A program made the position numbers and the translations under genes. Below, in pieces: positions 40,247 through 49,366 of a stretch of 64,000 nucleotides of DNA; position 1 is the first letter of the stretch; every line of letters starts with the position of its first letter. The notes beneath the pieces are model-generated. The model searched no databases. It was given only the letters and a program-made list of their open reading frames with translations, and was not told the DNA's origin. This DNA comes from Mycobacterium sp. MBM (GTDB lineage Bacteria; Actinomycetota; Actinomycetes; Mycobacteriales; Mycobacteriaceae). The stretch covers positions 24,190-88,189 of the forward strand of contig JAKJHY010000024.1 in the NCBI GenBank assembly GCA_021648845.1, in the 5' to 3' direction.

Positions 40247-40967
40247 TGCGACCGGCACGGGTCGCCTGACCGGGACCGGTGAGCAGATGCTGCGAACCCT
40301 CCAGAGAGACGAAGCTGCGCGGGTGCCGAGCGGTCTGGAAGATCTCGCTGGCGTTCTCGATGCCCACGGTGTTGTCCGTCGGCGAATGCAGGATCAACAG
40401 CGGGAGCCGCAGGCCGCTGATCTTGTCGTCCAGCTTGGCGCGCCGCACATCCTCGACGAACGCTCGTTTGAGCGTGAGGGTCCGGCCGCCAACCATCCAC
40501 TGCCCGCTGCCCTCGGCGAACACCTGATCCAGGCAGGCGTCGTACTGGTGCTCGACATGGGTCGGGTCGAACGGTGCACCCACCGTGACCACCGCCCGCA
40601 CCCCGGCACAGTCACGCGCGCAGGCCAGCACCGCCGCGCCGCCCCACGAGTGGCCGACCAGCAGGTCGGCGGGTGTGCCGCGGTCGGTCATGAAACGGCA
40701 GGCCGCGATGACATCGTTGACCTTGCAGGTGAACGATCCGTCACCCCAGTCGCCCTCGGAACCGCCGAGGCCGAGCGCGTCGAAGCGCAGCATCCCGATA
40801 CCGTCGGCGGCGAGTTGCTTGCAGATCCGCGCGGCGGCCGGCGAGTCCTTGCCGAGGGTGAAACCGTGCGAGAAGACGCCCCAACCACGCACTCGGCCCT
40901 CGGGAAGGTCGATCAGACCGGCGAGGGCGGGGCCGGTCGCACTGGGAAATGTGACGCGTTCAGCCAT
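40212..40967 (-). CDS. Alpha/beta hydrolase
   Basis: A 251-residue alpha/beta-fold hydrolase. The oxyanion motif HGFTLGKDSP, the nucleophile elbow VGHSWGGAAVL (Ser in GHSWG), a late ILHSPTDNTV acidic residue region and the final catalytic histidine in SLEGSQHLLTG are all present. It resembles the hydrolase part of hydrolase-OsmC fusions but is alone. It could be an esterase or lipase. Its start overlaps the divergent neighbourhood of the MTHFR gene, and its end overlaps the reductase by 35 bases. Confidence 0.87.
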   Translation of the reverse strand: MAERVTFPSATGPALAGLIDLPEGRVRGWGVFSHGFTLGKDSPAAARICKQLAADGIGMLRFDALGLGGSEGDWGDGSFTCKVNDVIAACRFMTDRGTPADLLVGHSWGGAAVLACARDCAGVRAVVTVGAPFDPTHVEHQYDACLDQVFAEGSGQWMVGGRTLTLKRAFVEDVRRAKLDDKISGLRLPLLILHSPTDNTVGIENASEIFQTARHPRSFVSLEGSQHLLTGPGQATRAGRIIGAWADAYLR

Positions 40968-41010
40968 GCCCGAGGTTTACCACGAGGCGGGACTCAATAA
41001 GGTGTCGTTC

Positions 41011-41904
41011 GTGCCGCTCAACACCGTCGCGCTCGAACTCGTCCCACCGAATGTGGAGCGGGGGGCGCAGTACGCCATCGAAGAGGCCATCAAGGTTCGC
41101 ACGTTGTCGCAGGAGACGGGCGTCGACATCGGCCACATCATGATCCCCGGGATGATCGACGAGGACGATGATCGTCCCATCGAGATGAAACCCAAGATGG
41201 ATGTCTTGGAGTACTGGTCGCTGATCCAACCCGAACTGCCCGGCCTGCGCGGGCTGTGCACCCAGGTCACGTCCTTCCTCGACGAACCGGCGCTGCGCGC
41301 CAGACTCACCGCGCTGAACGCGGCGAACTTCGACGGGATCGCGTTCGTCGGGGTGCCGCGCACATTGAAGGACGGTGAGGGCGGCGGGGTGGCCCCCACC
41401 GACGCACTGTCCGTGTTCGAGGCGCTGGTCCCCAACCGTGGAGTGATCCTGATCCCCACCCGCGACGGTGAGCAGGGCCGGTTCAACTTCAAATGCGACC
41501 AGGGCGCCACCTATGGCATGACCCAGCTGCTCTACTCCGATGCCATCGTCGACTTCCTCACCGAATTCGCGCACACCACCGAGCATCGCCCCGAGATCCT
41601 GCTGTCCTTCGGATTCGTGCCCAAGATGGAGTCCAAGGTCGGACTGCTCAACTGGCTGATCCAGGACCCGGGCAACGCGGCCGTCGCCGCCGAACAGGAA
41701 TTCGTCAGCAGACTGGCCCCGCTGGACCCCGATGCCAAGCGCCACGAGATGCTCGACCTGTACAAACGGGTGATCGACGGCGTCGGCGAACTCGGATTCC
41801 CGTTGAGCGTGCATTTCGAGGCCGCCTACGGCCCGTCCCGCCCCGCGTTCGACACCTTCGCCGCGATGCTCGACTACTGGACGCCGGAGAGCTCCAGCTC
41901 GTAG
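41011..41904 (+). CDS. Atypical methylenetetrahydrofolate reductase (Rv2172c-type)
   Basis: A 297-residue TIM-barrel protein with ALELVPPNVERG, the acidic EDDDRPIEMKPKMDVLEYW loop, CTQVTSFLDEP, VGVPRTLKDGEG, and NFKCDQGATYGMTQLLYSDAIVDF. It matches the non-canonical mycobacterial MTHFR that I know as Rv2172c, which reduces methylene-THF to methyl-THF for methionine synthesis. Start GTG 41011 follows AAGGTG and gives the same N-terminus as that protein; the ATG at 40966 would overlap the hydrolase start. The 3' end overlaps a convergent gene by 31 bases. Confidence 0.8.
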   Translation: MPLNTVALELVPPNVERGAQYAIEEAIKVRTLSQETGVDIGHIMIPGMIDEDDDRPIEMKPKMDVLEYWSLIQPELPGLRGLCTQVTSFLDEPALRARLTALNAANFDGIAFVGVPRTLKDGEGGGVAPTDALSVFEALVPNRGVILIPTRDGEQGRFNFKCDQGATYGMTQLLYSDAIVDFLTEFAHTTEHRPEILLSFGFVPKMESKVGLLNWLIQDPGNAAVAAEQEFVSRLAPLDPDAKRHEMLDLYKRVIDGVGELGFPLSVHFEAAYGPSRPAFDTFAAMLDYWTPESSSS

Positions 41905-42335
41905 GCCGGGTAGTCGTCGAGCATGCGGCGTAACGCGGACTCGAACTGCCACATCGAGGCCAGATCGTGGTCCAGTCGGCAATCCACCGCGGCGGCCGTC
42001 CCGCCCGGCGGTGGCCCGTCGTGTACCCGGTCGGCGAGTCGATCGAACAGCGAGTGCGGCACCGCCAGGTAATGCCAGGGGCCCCGGTGCCCGGCGGTCA
42101 CCGTCGCCGCGTAGAGCAGGCCGTGCTCGGTGGCGACGATATGGGTGGCGCAGACCCGCACCGGGGCATGCGCCTCGGCATGTGCCCACTCGGCGGCGGC
42201 CACCCGGCCGGCGATGACGTGCAGCCGGACATCGTCGGTGAGCAGGGCCGGGAAGTCCGAACGGGCGATCTGCGGGCTGGAGCGGCTCCCGACGTCGAGG
42301 CAGTCGCGAAGCATGGTGCCGAAGTAGTCGTTCAT
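41874..42335 (-). CDS. Conserved protein of unknown function
   Basis: A 153-residue protein starting MNDYFGTMLRDCLDVG, with a middle beta-rich domain (PALLTDDVRLHVIAGRV ... VRVCATHIVATEHGLLYAATVT) and a C-terminal helix region ending YELELSGVQ. I recognise no family; the fold may be SnoaL-like or a small alpha+beta protein. Its start at 42335 is placed by GGGAGG five bases upstream. It converges on the MTHFR gene with a 31-base overlap and is divergent from HrpA. Confidence 0.55.
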   Translation of the reverse strand: MNDYFGTMLRDCLDVGSRSSPQIARSDFPALLTDDVRLHVIAGRVAAAEWAHAEAHAPVRVCATHIVATEHGLLYAATVTAGHRGPWHYLAVPHSLFDRLADRVHDGPPPGGTAAAVDCRLDHDLASMWQFESALRRMLDDYPAYELELSGVQ

Positions 42336-42402
42336 GGACACCTCCCAGACCTCGAGCGTGCACCCGGGCGGGGGTGGCGGTCAACCGCCTATCCTTGGGT
42401 AA

Positions 42403-45400
42403 ATGTCCGTCCGTGAGCTCCATGCCCGTCTGGACGGCCTGACCTACCGCGATGCGTCCCGGCTCGGCCGCCGGCTCAAGGGACTCCGCGGCGATCCGCC
42501 GGATTCGCTGATCGAGCAGTTCGCCGCCGCCGAGGCGCTCGTGCTCACCCGGCAGGCCGCCGTTCCCGAGATCAGCTACCCCGATCTCCCGGTCACCGAC
42601 AGCCGCGCCGAGTTGGCCGACGCCATCACCAACAACCAGGTGGTGGTCGTCGCCGGGGCCACCGGGTCGGGCAAGACCACCCAGCTACCCAAGATCTGCC
42701 TGGACCTCGGCCGGGGGATTCGCGGCACCATCGGGCACACCCAGCCGCGCCGGCTGGCGGCGCGCACGGTGGCCCAGCGCATCGCCGACGAACTCGGCAC
42801 GCCGCTCGGGGCCACGGTCGGCTACACCGTGCGGTTCACCGATCAGGCCAGCGACTCGACGCTGATCAAACTGATGACCGACGGCATCCTGCTCGCCGAG
42901 ATCCAACGCGACCGCCGGCTGCTGCGCTACGACACCCTGATCCTCGACGAGGCGCACGAGCGCAGCCTCAACATCGACTTCCTGCTCGGCTACCTGCGTG
43001 AGTTGCTGCCCCGCCGGCCCGACCTCAAGGTGATCGTCACCTCGGCGACCATCGAGCCCGAGCGGTTCGCCGACCACTTCGGCGGTGCCCCCATCGTGGA
43101 GGTGTCGGGGCGGACGTATCCGGTGGAGATCCGGTACCGGCCACTGGAAGTACCGGTGAGCGCCCCAAACGACGAGGACCCGGACGACCCCGATCACGAG
43201 ATCGTCCGCACCGAGGTTGCCCGTCTTCGCGCAAGCGGCTCGTCCGAAGTGCGGGACGTGACGGAGGCCATCGTGGACGCCATCGCCGAGTTGGAGGCCG
43301 AACCACCCGGCGATGTGCTGGTCTTCCTGTCCGGCGAACGCGAGATCCGAGACACGGCGGATGCGCTGCGCCCCCTGGTGGATCAGGGCACCGAAGTGCT
43401 CCCGCTGTATGCCCGGTTGTCCACCGCCGAACAGCAGAAGGTTTTCCAGACCAGCGCGGCACGCAGGCGAATCGTCTTGGCCACCAACGTCGCCGAAACG
43501 TCCCTGACGGTCCCCGGCATCCGTTACGTCGTCGACCCGGGAACCGCACGGATCTCCCGGTACAGCCGGCGCACCAAGGTGCAGCGACTGCCCATCGAAC
43601 CGATCTCGCAGGCCTCGGCCGCGCAACGGGCGGGGCGGTCGGGTCGCACCGCCCCCGGTGTGTGCATCCGGTTGTACTCGGAGCAGGACTTCGAGTCCCG
43701 GCCCCGCTACACCGACCCGGAGATCCTGCGCACCAATCTCGCCGCGGTGATCCTGCAGATGGCGGCATTGAAACTCGGTGCCATCGAGGACTTTCCGTTT
43801 CTGGACCCGCCCGACGCGCGCAGCATCCGCGACGGCGTACAGCTGCTGCAGGAACTCGGGGCCTTCGACACCGCTGCCGGAGGCGGCAATTCAGCCGGCG
43901 CCGGTGCCCTGACCGAGGTGGGCCGGCGGCTGGCCCGGCTGCCGCTGGACCCGCGCATCGGCCGGATGATCCTGGCCGCCGAAGACGAGAACTGCGTACG
44001 CGAGGTGCTGGTGCTCGCGGCCGCGCTGTCCATCCCGGACCCGCGTGAACGCCCGGTGGACCGCGAAGAGGCCGCCCGGCAGAAGCATGCCCGGTTCGCC
44101 GACGAGCACTCGGATTTCATCTCCTACCTGAACCTGTGGCGTTATCTGCGCGAACAGCGCAAAGAGCGTTCCGGCAGTGCCTTCCGCCGGATGTGCCGGG
44201 ACGAATTCCTGCACTACCTGCGGATCCGGGAATGGCAGGACCTGGCCGGCCAGCTACGCAGTATCGCAGGTGACCTGGGTATCCGGGAATCGGGCGAGGA
44301 TGCCGACCCGGCGCGCGTGCATGCCGCACTCGCGGCCGGCCTGCTGTCCCATATCGGGCTGCGGGAAGGGGACTCCCGCGAATACGCGGGTGCGCGGAAC
44401 ACCAAGTTCGTGCTGGCCCCGGGATCGGTGCTGTCCAAGAAGCCGCCGCGCTGGGTCGTGGTGGCCGATCTGGTGGAGACCAGCCGGCTGTTCGGCCGCA
44501 CCGCCGCCCGCATCGACCCGGAGTCCGTCGAACGGATGGCCGGCCATCTCGTGCAGCGCACGTACAGTGAGCCGCACTGGAATACGCAGCGCGGGGCGGT
44601 GCTGGCTTTTGAACGGGTGACGCTCTACGGGCTGCCGCTGGTGCCGCGTCGGACGGTCAACTACGGGCGGATCGACCCGGAGGTGGCGCGCGACCTGTTC
44701 ATTCGGCACGCGCTGGTCGAGGGGGACTGGCAGACCCGCCATCACTTCTTCGCCGACAACGCTCGGTTGCGCGCCGAGCTTGAGGAGATCGAGGAGCGGG
44801 CGCGCCGGCGTGATCTGCTGATCGGCGACGAGGAGGTGTTCGCTCTCTACGACGCCCGCATCCCTGCGGAAGTGGTGTCGGCCAGGCACTTTGACGCATG
44901 GTGGAAGAAGCAGCGGCACAAGACGCCTGACCTGCTGACGTTCACCCGCACCGAATTGCTGCGCGCCGATGCCGCCGACGAGCATCCCAACACCTGGCAC
45001 ACCGAGGACCTGGCGCTGCCGTTGAGCTACCGGTTCGAGCCGGGTGCTGCCGATGACGGTGTGACGGTGCACATCCCGGTCGAGGTGCTCACCCGGATCG
45101 GCGGCGACGGGTTCGCCTGGCAGGTCCCCGCGTTGCGGGAGGAACTGGTGACGGCACTGATCAAGTCGCTGCCCAAGGAGCTGCGCCGCAACTTCGTGCC
45201 CGCGCCGGATACTGCGCGCGCCATCCTCGACGACCTGAATCCGGGCACCGGATCCCTGCTGATCGAGATCCAGCGGGAGTTGCGCCGACGCAGCGGTGTG
45301 GTCGTGCCGCTGGAGGCGTTCGATCTGAGCAAGGTTCCCGACCACCTGCGGGTCACCTTCGCCGTCGAGGCTACCGACGGCACCGAGGTGGCCCGCGGCA

Positions 45401-46338
45401 AAGACCTTGCTGGGCTGCAGGATCGGCTGGCGGCACCGGTGCAGCGCGCCGTCGCCGACGCGGTCGCCGGTACGTGGCAGCGCACCGGTCTGACATCCTG
45501 GCCCGCCGATCTGACCGAGCTGCCGCGCACCATCGAACAGCGCAGCGGTGCGCACACGGTGCGCGGATTCCCCGCTTTCGTCGACGCCGGGGCCACGGTG
45601 GACGTGCGGGTGTTCGCCAGCCAGGCCGAACAGTCGGCGACGATGCGCGCCGGCGTGCGTCGGCTGCTGCGGTTGACGGCACCCTCACCGGTCAAGGCGG
45701 TGGAGCGTGGACTCGACACCCGGACCCGGCTCGTGTTGAACGCGAACCCCGACGGCACGCTGGCTGCGCTGCTGGAGGATTGCGCCGATGCCGCCGTCGA
45801 TGTGCTGTCTCGCGATATCGTCTGGAACAAAGCGGATTTCGATGCACTGGCGGGGCAGGTGGCCAAGAGTCTGCCCGCGGCGACCGCCGATATCGCCGCG
45901 CGGGTAGCCAAGGTCTTGGCCGCGGCGCACGAGGCGCAGGTCGCGATGCCGGACCCTCCCCCGGCAACGCAGGCCGACGCCGTCGCCGATATCCGTGGCC
46001 AGCTGGATCGGCTGCTGGCCAAGGGATTCGTCACCGCCACCGGTGCCACCCGGCTGGCGGATCTGACCCGCTATCTGTTGGCGATCGGGCGCCGGCTGGA
46101 GCGGTTACCGCACGGGCTGGGTGCCGACCGGGAGCGGATGGACCGGGTGCATGCCGTGGAGGACGCCTACGAGGATCTGCGGCGCGCGCTGTCGCCGGCT
46201 CGTGCGGCCGGACCCGATATTGTCGATATCGGTTGGCAGATCGAGGAATTGCGAGTCAGCTTGTGGGCTCAGCAGCTGGGCACTCAGCGGCCGGTCAGCG
46301 AGCAGCGCATCTACAAGGCGATCGCCGCGATCAGTTAG
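42403..46338 (+). CDS. hrpA: ATP-dependent RNA helicase HrpA
   Basis: A 1311-residue DEAH helicase. Motif I GATGSGKTT (85-93), motif II DEAHERS (182-188), SAT motif (VTSATIEPERF), and the QRAGRSGRT motif VI are all present. The winged-helix/ratchet and OB-fold regions follow, and the C-terminal third is DUF3418-like. Full length equals E. coli HrpA (about 1300 residues). It acts on RNA, and in E. coli rescues stalled ribosomes; the role here is inferred. It starts 68 bases from a divergent small gene and ends 86 bases before the flavoprotein gene, where a strong hairpin lies. Confidence 0.94.
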   Translation: MSVRELHARLDGLTYRDASRLGRRLKGLRGDPPDSLIEQFAAAEALVLTRQAAVPEISYPDLPVTDSRAELADAITNNQVVVVAGATGSGKTTQLPKICLDLGRGIRGTIGHTQPRRLAARTVAQRIADELGTPLGATVGYTVRFTDQASDSTLIKLMTDGILLAEIQRDRRLLRYDTLILDEAHERSLNIDFLLGYLRELLPRRPDLKVIVTSATIEPERFADHFGGAPIVEVSGRTYPVEIRYRPLEVPVSAPNDEDPDDPDHEIVRTEVARLRASGSSEVRDVTEAIVDAIAELEAEPPGDVLVFLSGEREIRDTADALRPLVDQGTEVLPLYARLSTAEQQKVFQTSAARRRIVLATNVAETSLTVPGIRYVVDPGTARISRYSRRTKVQRLPIEPISQASAAQRAGRSGRTAPGVCIRLYSEQDFESRPRYTDPEILRTNLAAVILQMAALKLGAIEDFPFLDPPDARSIRDGVQLLQELGAFDTAAGGGNSAGAGALTEVGRRLARLPLDPRIGRMILAAEDENCVREVLVLAAALSIPDPRERPVDREEAARQKHARFADEHSDFISYLNLWRYLREQRKERSGSAFRRMCRDEFLHYLRIREWQDLAGQLRSIAGDLGIRESGEDADPARVHAALAAGLLSHIGLREGDSREYAGARNTKFVLAPGSVLSKKPPRWVVVADLVETSRLFGRTAARIDPESVERMAGHLVQRTYSEPHWNTQRGAVLAFERVTLYGLPLVPRRTVNYGRIDPEVARDLFIRHALVEGDWQTRHHFFADNARLRAELEEIEERARRRDLLIGDEEVFALYDARIPAEVVSARHFDAWWKKQRHKTPDLLTFTRTELLRADAADEHPNTWHTEDLALPLSYRFEPGAADDGVTVHIPVEVLTRIGGDGFAWQVPALREELVTALIKSLPKELRRNFVPAPDTARAILDDLNPGTGSLLIEIQRELRRRSGVVVPLEAFDLSKVPDHLRVTFAVEATDGTEVARGKDLAGLQDRLAAPVQRAVADAVAGTWQRTGLTSWPADLTELPRTIEQRSGAHTVRGFPAFVDAGATVDVRVFASQAEQSATMRAGVRRLLRLTAPSPVKAVERGLDTRTRLVLNANPDGTLAALLEDCADAAVDVLSRDIVWNKADFDALAGQVAKSLPAATADIAARVAKVLAAAHEAQVAMPDPPPATQADAVADIRGQLDRLLAKGFVTATGATRLADLTRYLLAIGRRLERLPHGLGADRERMDRVHAVEDAYEDLRRALSPARAAGPDIVDIGWQIEELRVSLWAQQLGTQRPVSEQRIYKAIAAIS

Positions 46339-46346
46339 CCGCCTCC

Positions 46347-46409
46347 CGCCGAAACAGCATTCCAGAAGGAGTCCACTCGCAGTTTGCCCTCTGGAATGCT
46401 GTTTCGGCG
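46347..46409. repeat. 20-bp perfect inverted repeat, strong hairpin
   Basis: The arms CGCCGAAACAGCATTCCAGA (46347-46366) and its exact complement (46390-46409) are separated by 23 bases. The element fills most of the 86-base gap between HrpA and the flavoprotein gene on the same strand. It ends 15 bases before the flavoprotein ATG. It may terminate hrpA transcription, or be a mobile or repeated palindrome. No U-run follows. Confidence 0.75.
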
Positions 46410-46424
46410 TATAGAAAGAGAGCT

Positions 46425-47522
46425 ATGCAACGTGTTGTCATCGCCGGGCTCGGCGACACCGGGGTGCTCACGGCGCTCAAGTTGGCGAAGCGTTTCCAGG
46501 TCACCGGAATCTCGGCCAAGCCCGGACTGCTCAGTGGGCAGGAACTCGGGGTGCGGGTGGCCCGTCCGCACGAGTGGGCCCGCGACTATTGGACCGGCTT
46601 CGACCGCTTCCGCGGGCTGGACCGGGTGCACACCGTGCACGGCACCCTGACCGGACTCGACATGGCCGCCCGGACCGTCGCTGTCGACCGTGCCGGCGCC
46701 GTCGAGCAGGTGCCCTACGACATCCTGGTCATCTCCACCGGCGTCACCAACGGATTCTGGCGCCGGCCGCACCTGCAGTCCGCCGCCGAGATCGACGCGG
46801 ACCTGCAGGCGGTGCACCGGCGGCTGGCCGCCGCCACGTCGATCGCGGTGATCGGGGGAGGGGCCGCAGCGGTGAGCGCGGCGGCCAACCTCGCGACCGC
46901 GCTGCCCGGCACCGCTGTCGGTCTGTACTACCCCGGTGACCGCGCGTTACCCCAGCATCACCGCCGGGTGTGGCAGCGCGTCGAAACCCGGCTGCGGGCG
47001 TCGCGGGTGGCACTGCACCCGGGGCATCGGGCGATCGTTCCCGACGATCACGACGACATCACCACCGCGCCGGTGCACTGGGCGAGCGGGCAGCCGCCGG
47101 TGACCGCCGACGCGGTGCTGTGGGCCATCGGCCGGGTACGTCCCAACACCGGGTGGCTGCCCGCCGAACTGCTTGACGCCGGCGGATTCGTGCGGGTGAC
47201 GCCGCAGCTGCAGGCCCCCGGGCATCCTGAGATCTTCGCGATCGGCGATGTCGCCGCCACCGACCCGCTGCGGGCGTCGGCGCGCAGCCGCGCCGACGGG
47301 CTCCTGGCCCGCAACATCGCGGCCTTCGCCGACGGCAAACCCATGCGGGCCTACACGCCGCCGAAGGCCCGCTGGGGATCGGTGCTCGGGGCCCAGGCCG
47401 ACGGCCTGGAGGTGTTCGCCCCGTCCGGCCAGGCGATCCGGTTCCCGGCCTGGTCGGTGCGCAACGTCCTGCAACCGTGGATCGTCAAGCGGGGGATATA
47501 CCGAGGCGTGCGGTCAGACTGA
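46425..47522 (+). CDS. FAD/NAD-dependent oxidoreductase (NDH-2/AIF-like)
   Basis: A 365-residue flavoprotein with FAD motif VVIAGLGDTGVLTAL (unusual GLGDTG) at the start, a second nucleotide-binding motif VIGGGAAAVSAAANLA (about 140-155), and the ATG-like VLWAIGR then IFAIGDVAATDPLR C-terminal FAD motif. It resembles type II NADH dehydrogenases and apoptosis-inducing-factor-like enzymes but is shorter. Quinone or ferredoxin reduction is plausible. AGAGAG precedes the ATG. The last 38 bases overlap the convergent FMN reductase. Confidence 0.85.
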   Translation: MQRVVIAGLGDTGVLTALKLAKRFQVTGISAKPGLLSGQELGVRVARPHEWARDYWTGFDRFRGLDRVHTVHGTLTGLDMAARTVAVDRAGAVEQVPYDILVISTGVTNGFWRRPHLQSAAEIDADLQAVHRRLAAATSIAVIGGGAAAVSAAANLATALPGTAVGLYYPGDRALPQHHRRVWQRVETRLRASRVALHPGHRAIVPDDHDDITTAPVHWASGQPPVTADAVLWAIGRVRPNTGWLPAELLDAGGFVRVTPQLQAPGHPEIFAIGDVAATDPLRASARSRADGLLARNIAAFADGKPMRAYTPPKARWGSVLGAQADGLEVFAPSGQAIRFPAWSVRNVLQPWIVKRGIYRGVRSD

Positions 47523-48042
47523 TCAGCTGATCCAGCAGGGTGTCGAGTTCACCGGCACGGCGGTGGTGCGGTACGAACCCGTCGTCGCCGAACTCCTGGA
47601 ACAGCGACAGCGAGACCTGGGCCCGGACGTCGAGCATCTGGAAGTTCGCCACGATCTGGCGCCACTGCTCGACGGCCCGCACACCGCCGTCGGCGCCGTA
47701 GGACACGAACCCGACGGTCTTACCGAACCACTCCGGCCCCAGGGTGTCGACGGCGTTCTTCAACGCGCCGGGCACACCGTGGTTGTACTCGGGCGTTACG
47801 AGGATGAAGCCCTCGCAGGCGTCGATCGCGTGACTCCACCGCCGCACGCTCTCCGAGTCGTACTCACGGTTCGCCGCGGCGGGCGGCACCGCCGCCGTCA
47901 GCAGCGGGACGTCGAAGTCCTTGAGATCGATGATCTCGAACTGCGTGGCATCCCGCTGCGCCGCGTGCTTGGCGACCCACTGCGCGACGGCGGAGCCGGC
48001 GCGGCCCTCGCGGATGGATCCGATGATGATGCCGATGGTCAT
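47485..48042 (-). CDS. NADPH-dependent FMN reductase
   Basis: A 185-residue flavodoxin-fold protein: IIIGSIREGRAG (FMN phosphate motif), DLKDFDVPLLTAA, TPEYNHGVPGALKNAVDTL (the YNHGVPG hallmark of the FMN_red family) and SYGADGGVRAVEQWRQI. It should transfer electrons from NAD(P)H to FMN or to quinones and azo compounds. AAGGAG lies before the ATG. It is divergent from the CoA transferase gene and converges on the flavoprotein with a 38-base overlap. Confidence 0.92.
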   Translation of the reverse strand: MTIGIIIGSIREGRAGSAVAQWVAKHAAQRDATQFEIIDLKDFDVPLLTAAVPPAAANREYDSESVRRWSHAIDACEGFILVTPEYNHGVPGALKNAVDTLGPEWFGKTVGFVSYGADGGVRAVEQWRQIVANFQMLDVRAQVSLSLFQEFGDDGFVPHHRRAGELDTLLDQLISLTARLGISPA

Positions 48043-48142
48043 ATTCGCGTTCTCCTTCGGTTAGATGCATCGCCTGACAACGGCTCAAGTCTTCCCGAAT
48101 CGCGCAGGTCTATACCGTCGCCGATACGGTACGGTCGCCGAT

Positions 48143-49366
48143 ATGAGCAAGGTCATGGCGGGCGTCCGCGTCCTGGAGGTCGCGCAGTTCACCTTCGTCC
48201 CGGCGGCCGGGGCGATTCTCGCCGATTGGGGCGCCGATGTGATCAAGGTCGAGCACCCGGTGCGCGGTGACACCCAGCGCGGGTTCATCAACATGGGCGG
48301 TTTCGCGCTCGACCCCAACAGGCATCCGTTGATCGAGCACCCCAACCGCGGCAAGCGCAGCGTCGGCATCGACGTGTCCACCCCGGGTGGGCAACAGGTG
48401 CTCTACGAGATCGCCAAGACCGCCGACGTGTTCCTGACCAACTACCTGCCCGCCCAGCGGCAGAAGAACAAATTCGACGTCGAGCACATTCGCGCGGTCA
48501 ATCCGGACATCATCTACGCCCGCGGCAGCGCCTACGGTGACAAGGGCGCCGAACGTGACACCGGCGGCTTCGACGGCACCGCGTTCTGGACACGCAGCGG
48601 CGTCGGCCACGCACTGACCCCCGAAGAACTCGGCGGCGCACTTGCGCAGGGCATTCCGGCCTTCGGTGACTCGATCGGCGGGATGAACATCGCCGGGGGG
48701 ATCTCGGCGGCACTGTTCCACCGGGAACGGACCGGGGAGACCTCCGAGATCGATGTGTCTCTGTTGAGCACCGCCTGGTGGGCGGCCGGCGCCAGCGTCA
48801 CTCAGGGGTTGGAGACCGGCGAGACGATGCGCTCGGTGATGCCCAATTCCGTTGGCCCGACCGTCAACCCGTTCCTCGGAAACTACCTGACCTCCGACGG
48901 CGGGACCATCAACCTGTGCATCGTCAGCCCCACCGGGTACATCAGGGACGCGTTCGAACACCTGGGACTGCCGGAGCTCGCCGATGACCCGCGCTTCTGC
49001 GATGTGCTGCCGTTGATCGAGAACGCTTCCGCCGCTGTCGAACTGATCACCGCGTCGATCCGCAGCAGACCGTTCGACTACTGGCGCCAACACCTCAAGA
49101 CCATGAAGGGCCAGTGGGCGCCGTTCCAGAGCCTGGTGGATCTGGGCAGCGACGAGCAGGCGCTGGCCAACGATATGGTCACCGAGGTCGAAGGCGCCGA
49201 CGGCCGACCGTTCAAGGTGGTGCGTGGGCCGGTGCAGTTCAACCGTGAACCGCTGCAGACCACCCGGGCGCCGCAAGCCTCCGAGCACACCGAGCTGGTG
49301 CTGATGGAGATCGGGCTGGACTGGGACCGGATCGAGGAGCTCAAGGACGCCGGCGCGATAGCCTGA
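48143..49366 (+). CDS. CaiB/BaiF-type CoA transferase (family III)
   Basis: A 407-residue class III CoA transferase: LEVAQFTFVPAAGAILADWGADVIKVEHP is the N-terminal CoA-binding region, RGKRSVGIDVSTPGGQQVL follows, then YARGSAYGDKGAER and GFDGTAFWTRSG with the catalytic aspartate region. It moves CoA between a carboxylic acid and an acyl-CoA, for example to activate a substrate for beta-oxidation. It lies next to two acyl-CoA dehydrogenases, which supports a degradative role. The start at 48143 is close to repeated GTCGCCGAT-like sequences; no strong ribosome site. Confidence 0.9.
   Translation: MSKVMAGVRVLEVAQFTFVPAAGAILADWGADVIKVEHPVRGDTQRGFINMGGFALDPNRHPLIEHPNRGKRSVGIDVSTPGGQQVLYEIAKTADVFLTNYLPAQRQKNKFDVEHIRAVNPDIIYARGSAYGDKGAERDTGGFDGTAFWTRSGVGHALTPEELGGALAQGIPAFGDSIGGMNIAGGISAALFHRERTGETSEIDVSLLSTAWWAAGASVTQGLETGETMRSVMPNSVGPTVNPFLGNYLTSDGGTINLCIVSPTGYIRDAFEHLGLPELADDPRFCDVLPLIENASAAVELITASIRSRPFDYWRQHLKTMKGQWAPFQSLVDLGSDEQALANDMVTEVEGADGRPFKVVRGPVQFNREPLQTTRAPQASEHTELVLMEIGLDWDRIEELKDAGAIA

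Noticed and set aside
44254..45555. Long antisense frame within hrpA
   Set aside because: HrpA is continuous and matches family length; the antisense translation has no recognisable motifs.
48043..48142. KstR/KstR2-type operator near the CoA transferase and acyl-CoA dehydrogenases
   Set aside because: I looked for AAC-GTT and CAAG-CTTG palindromes; only a broken CAAGTCTTCC is present, which does not fit.
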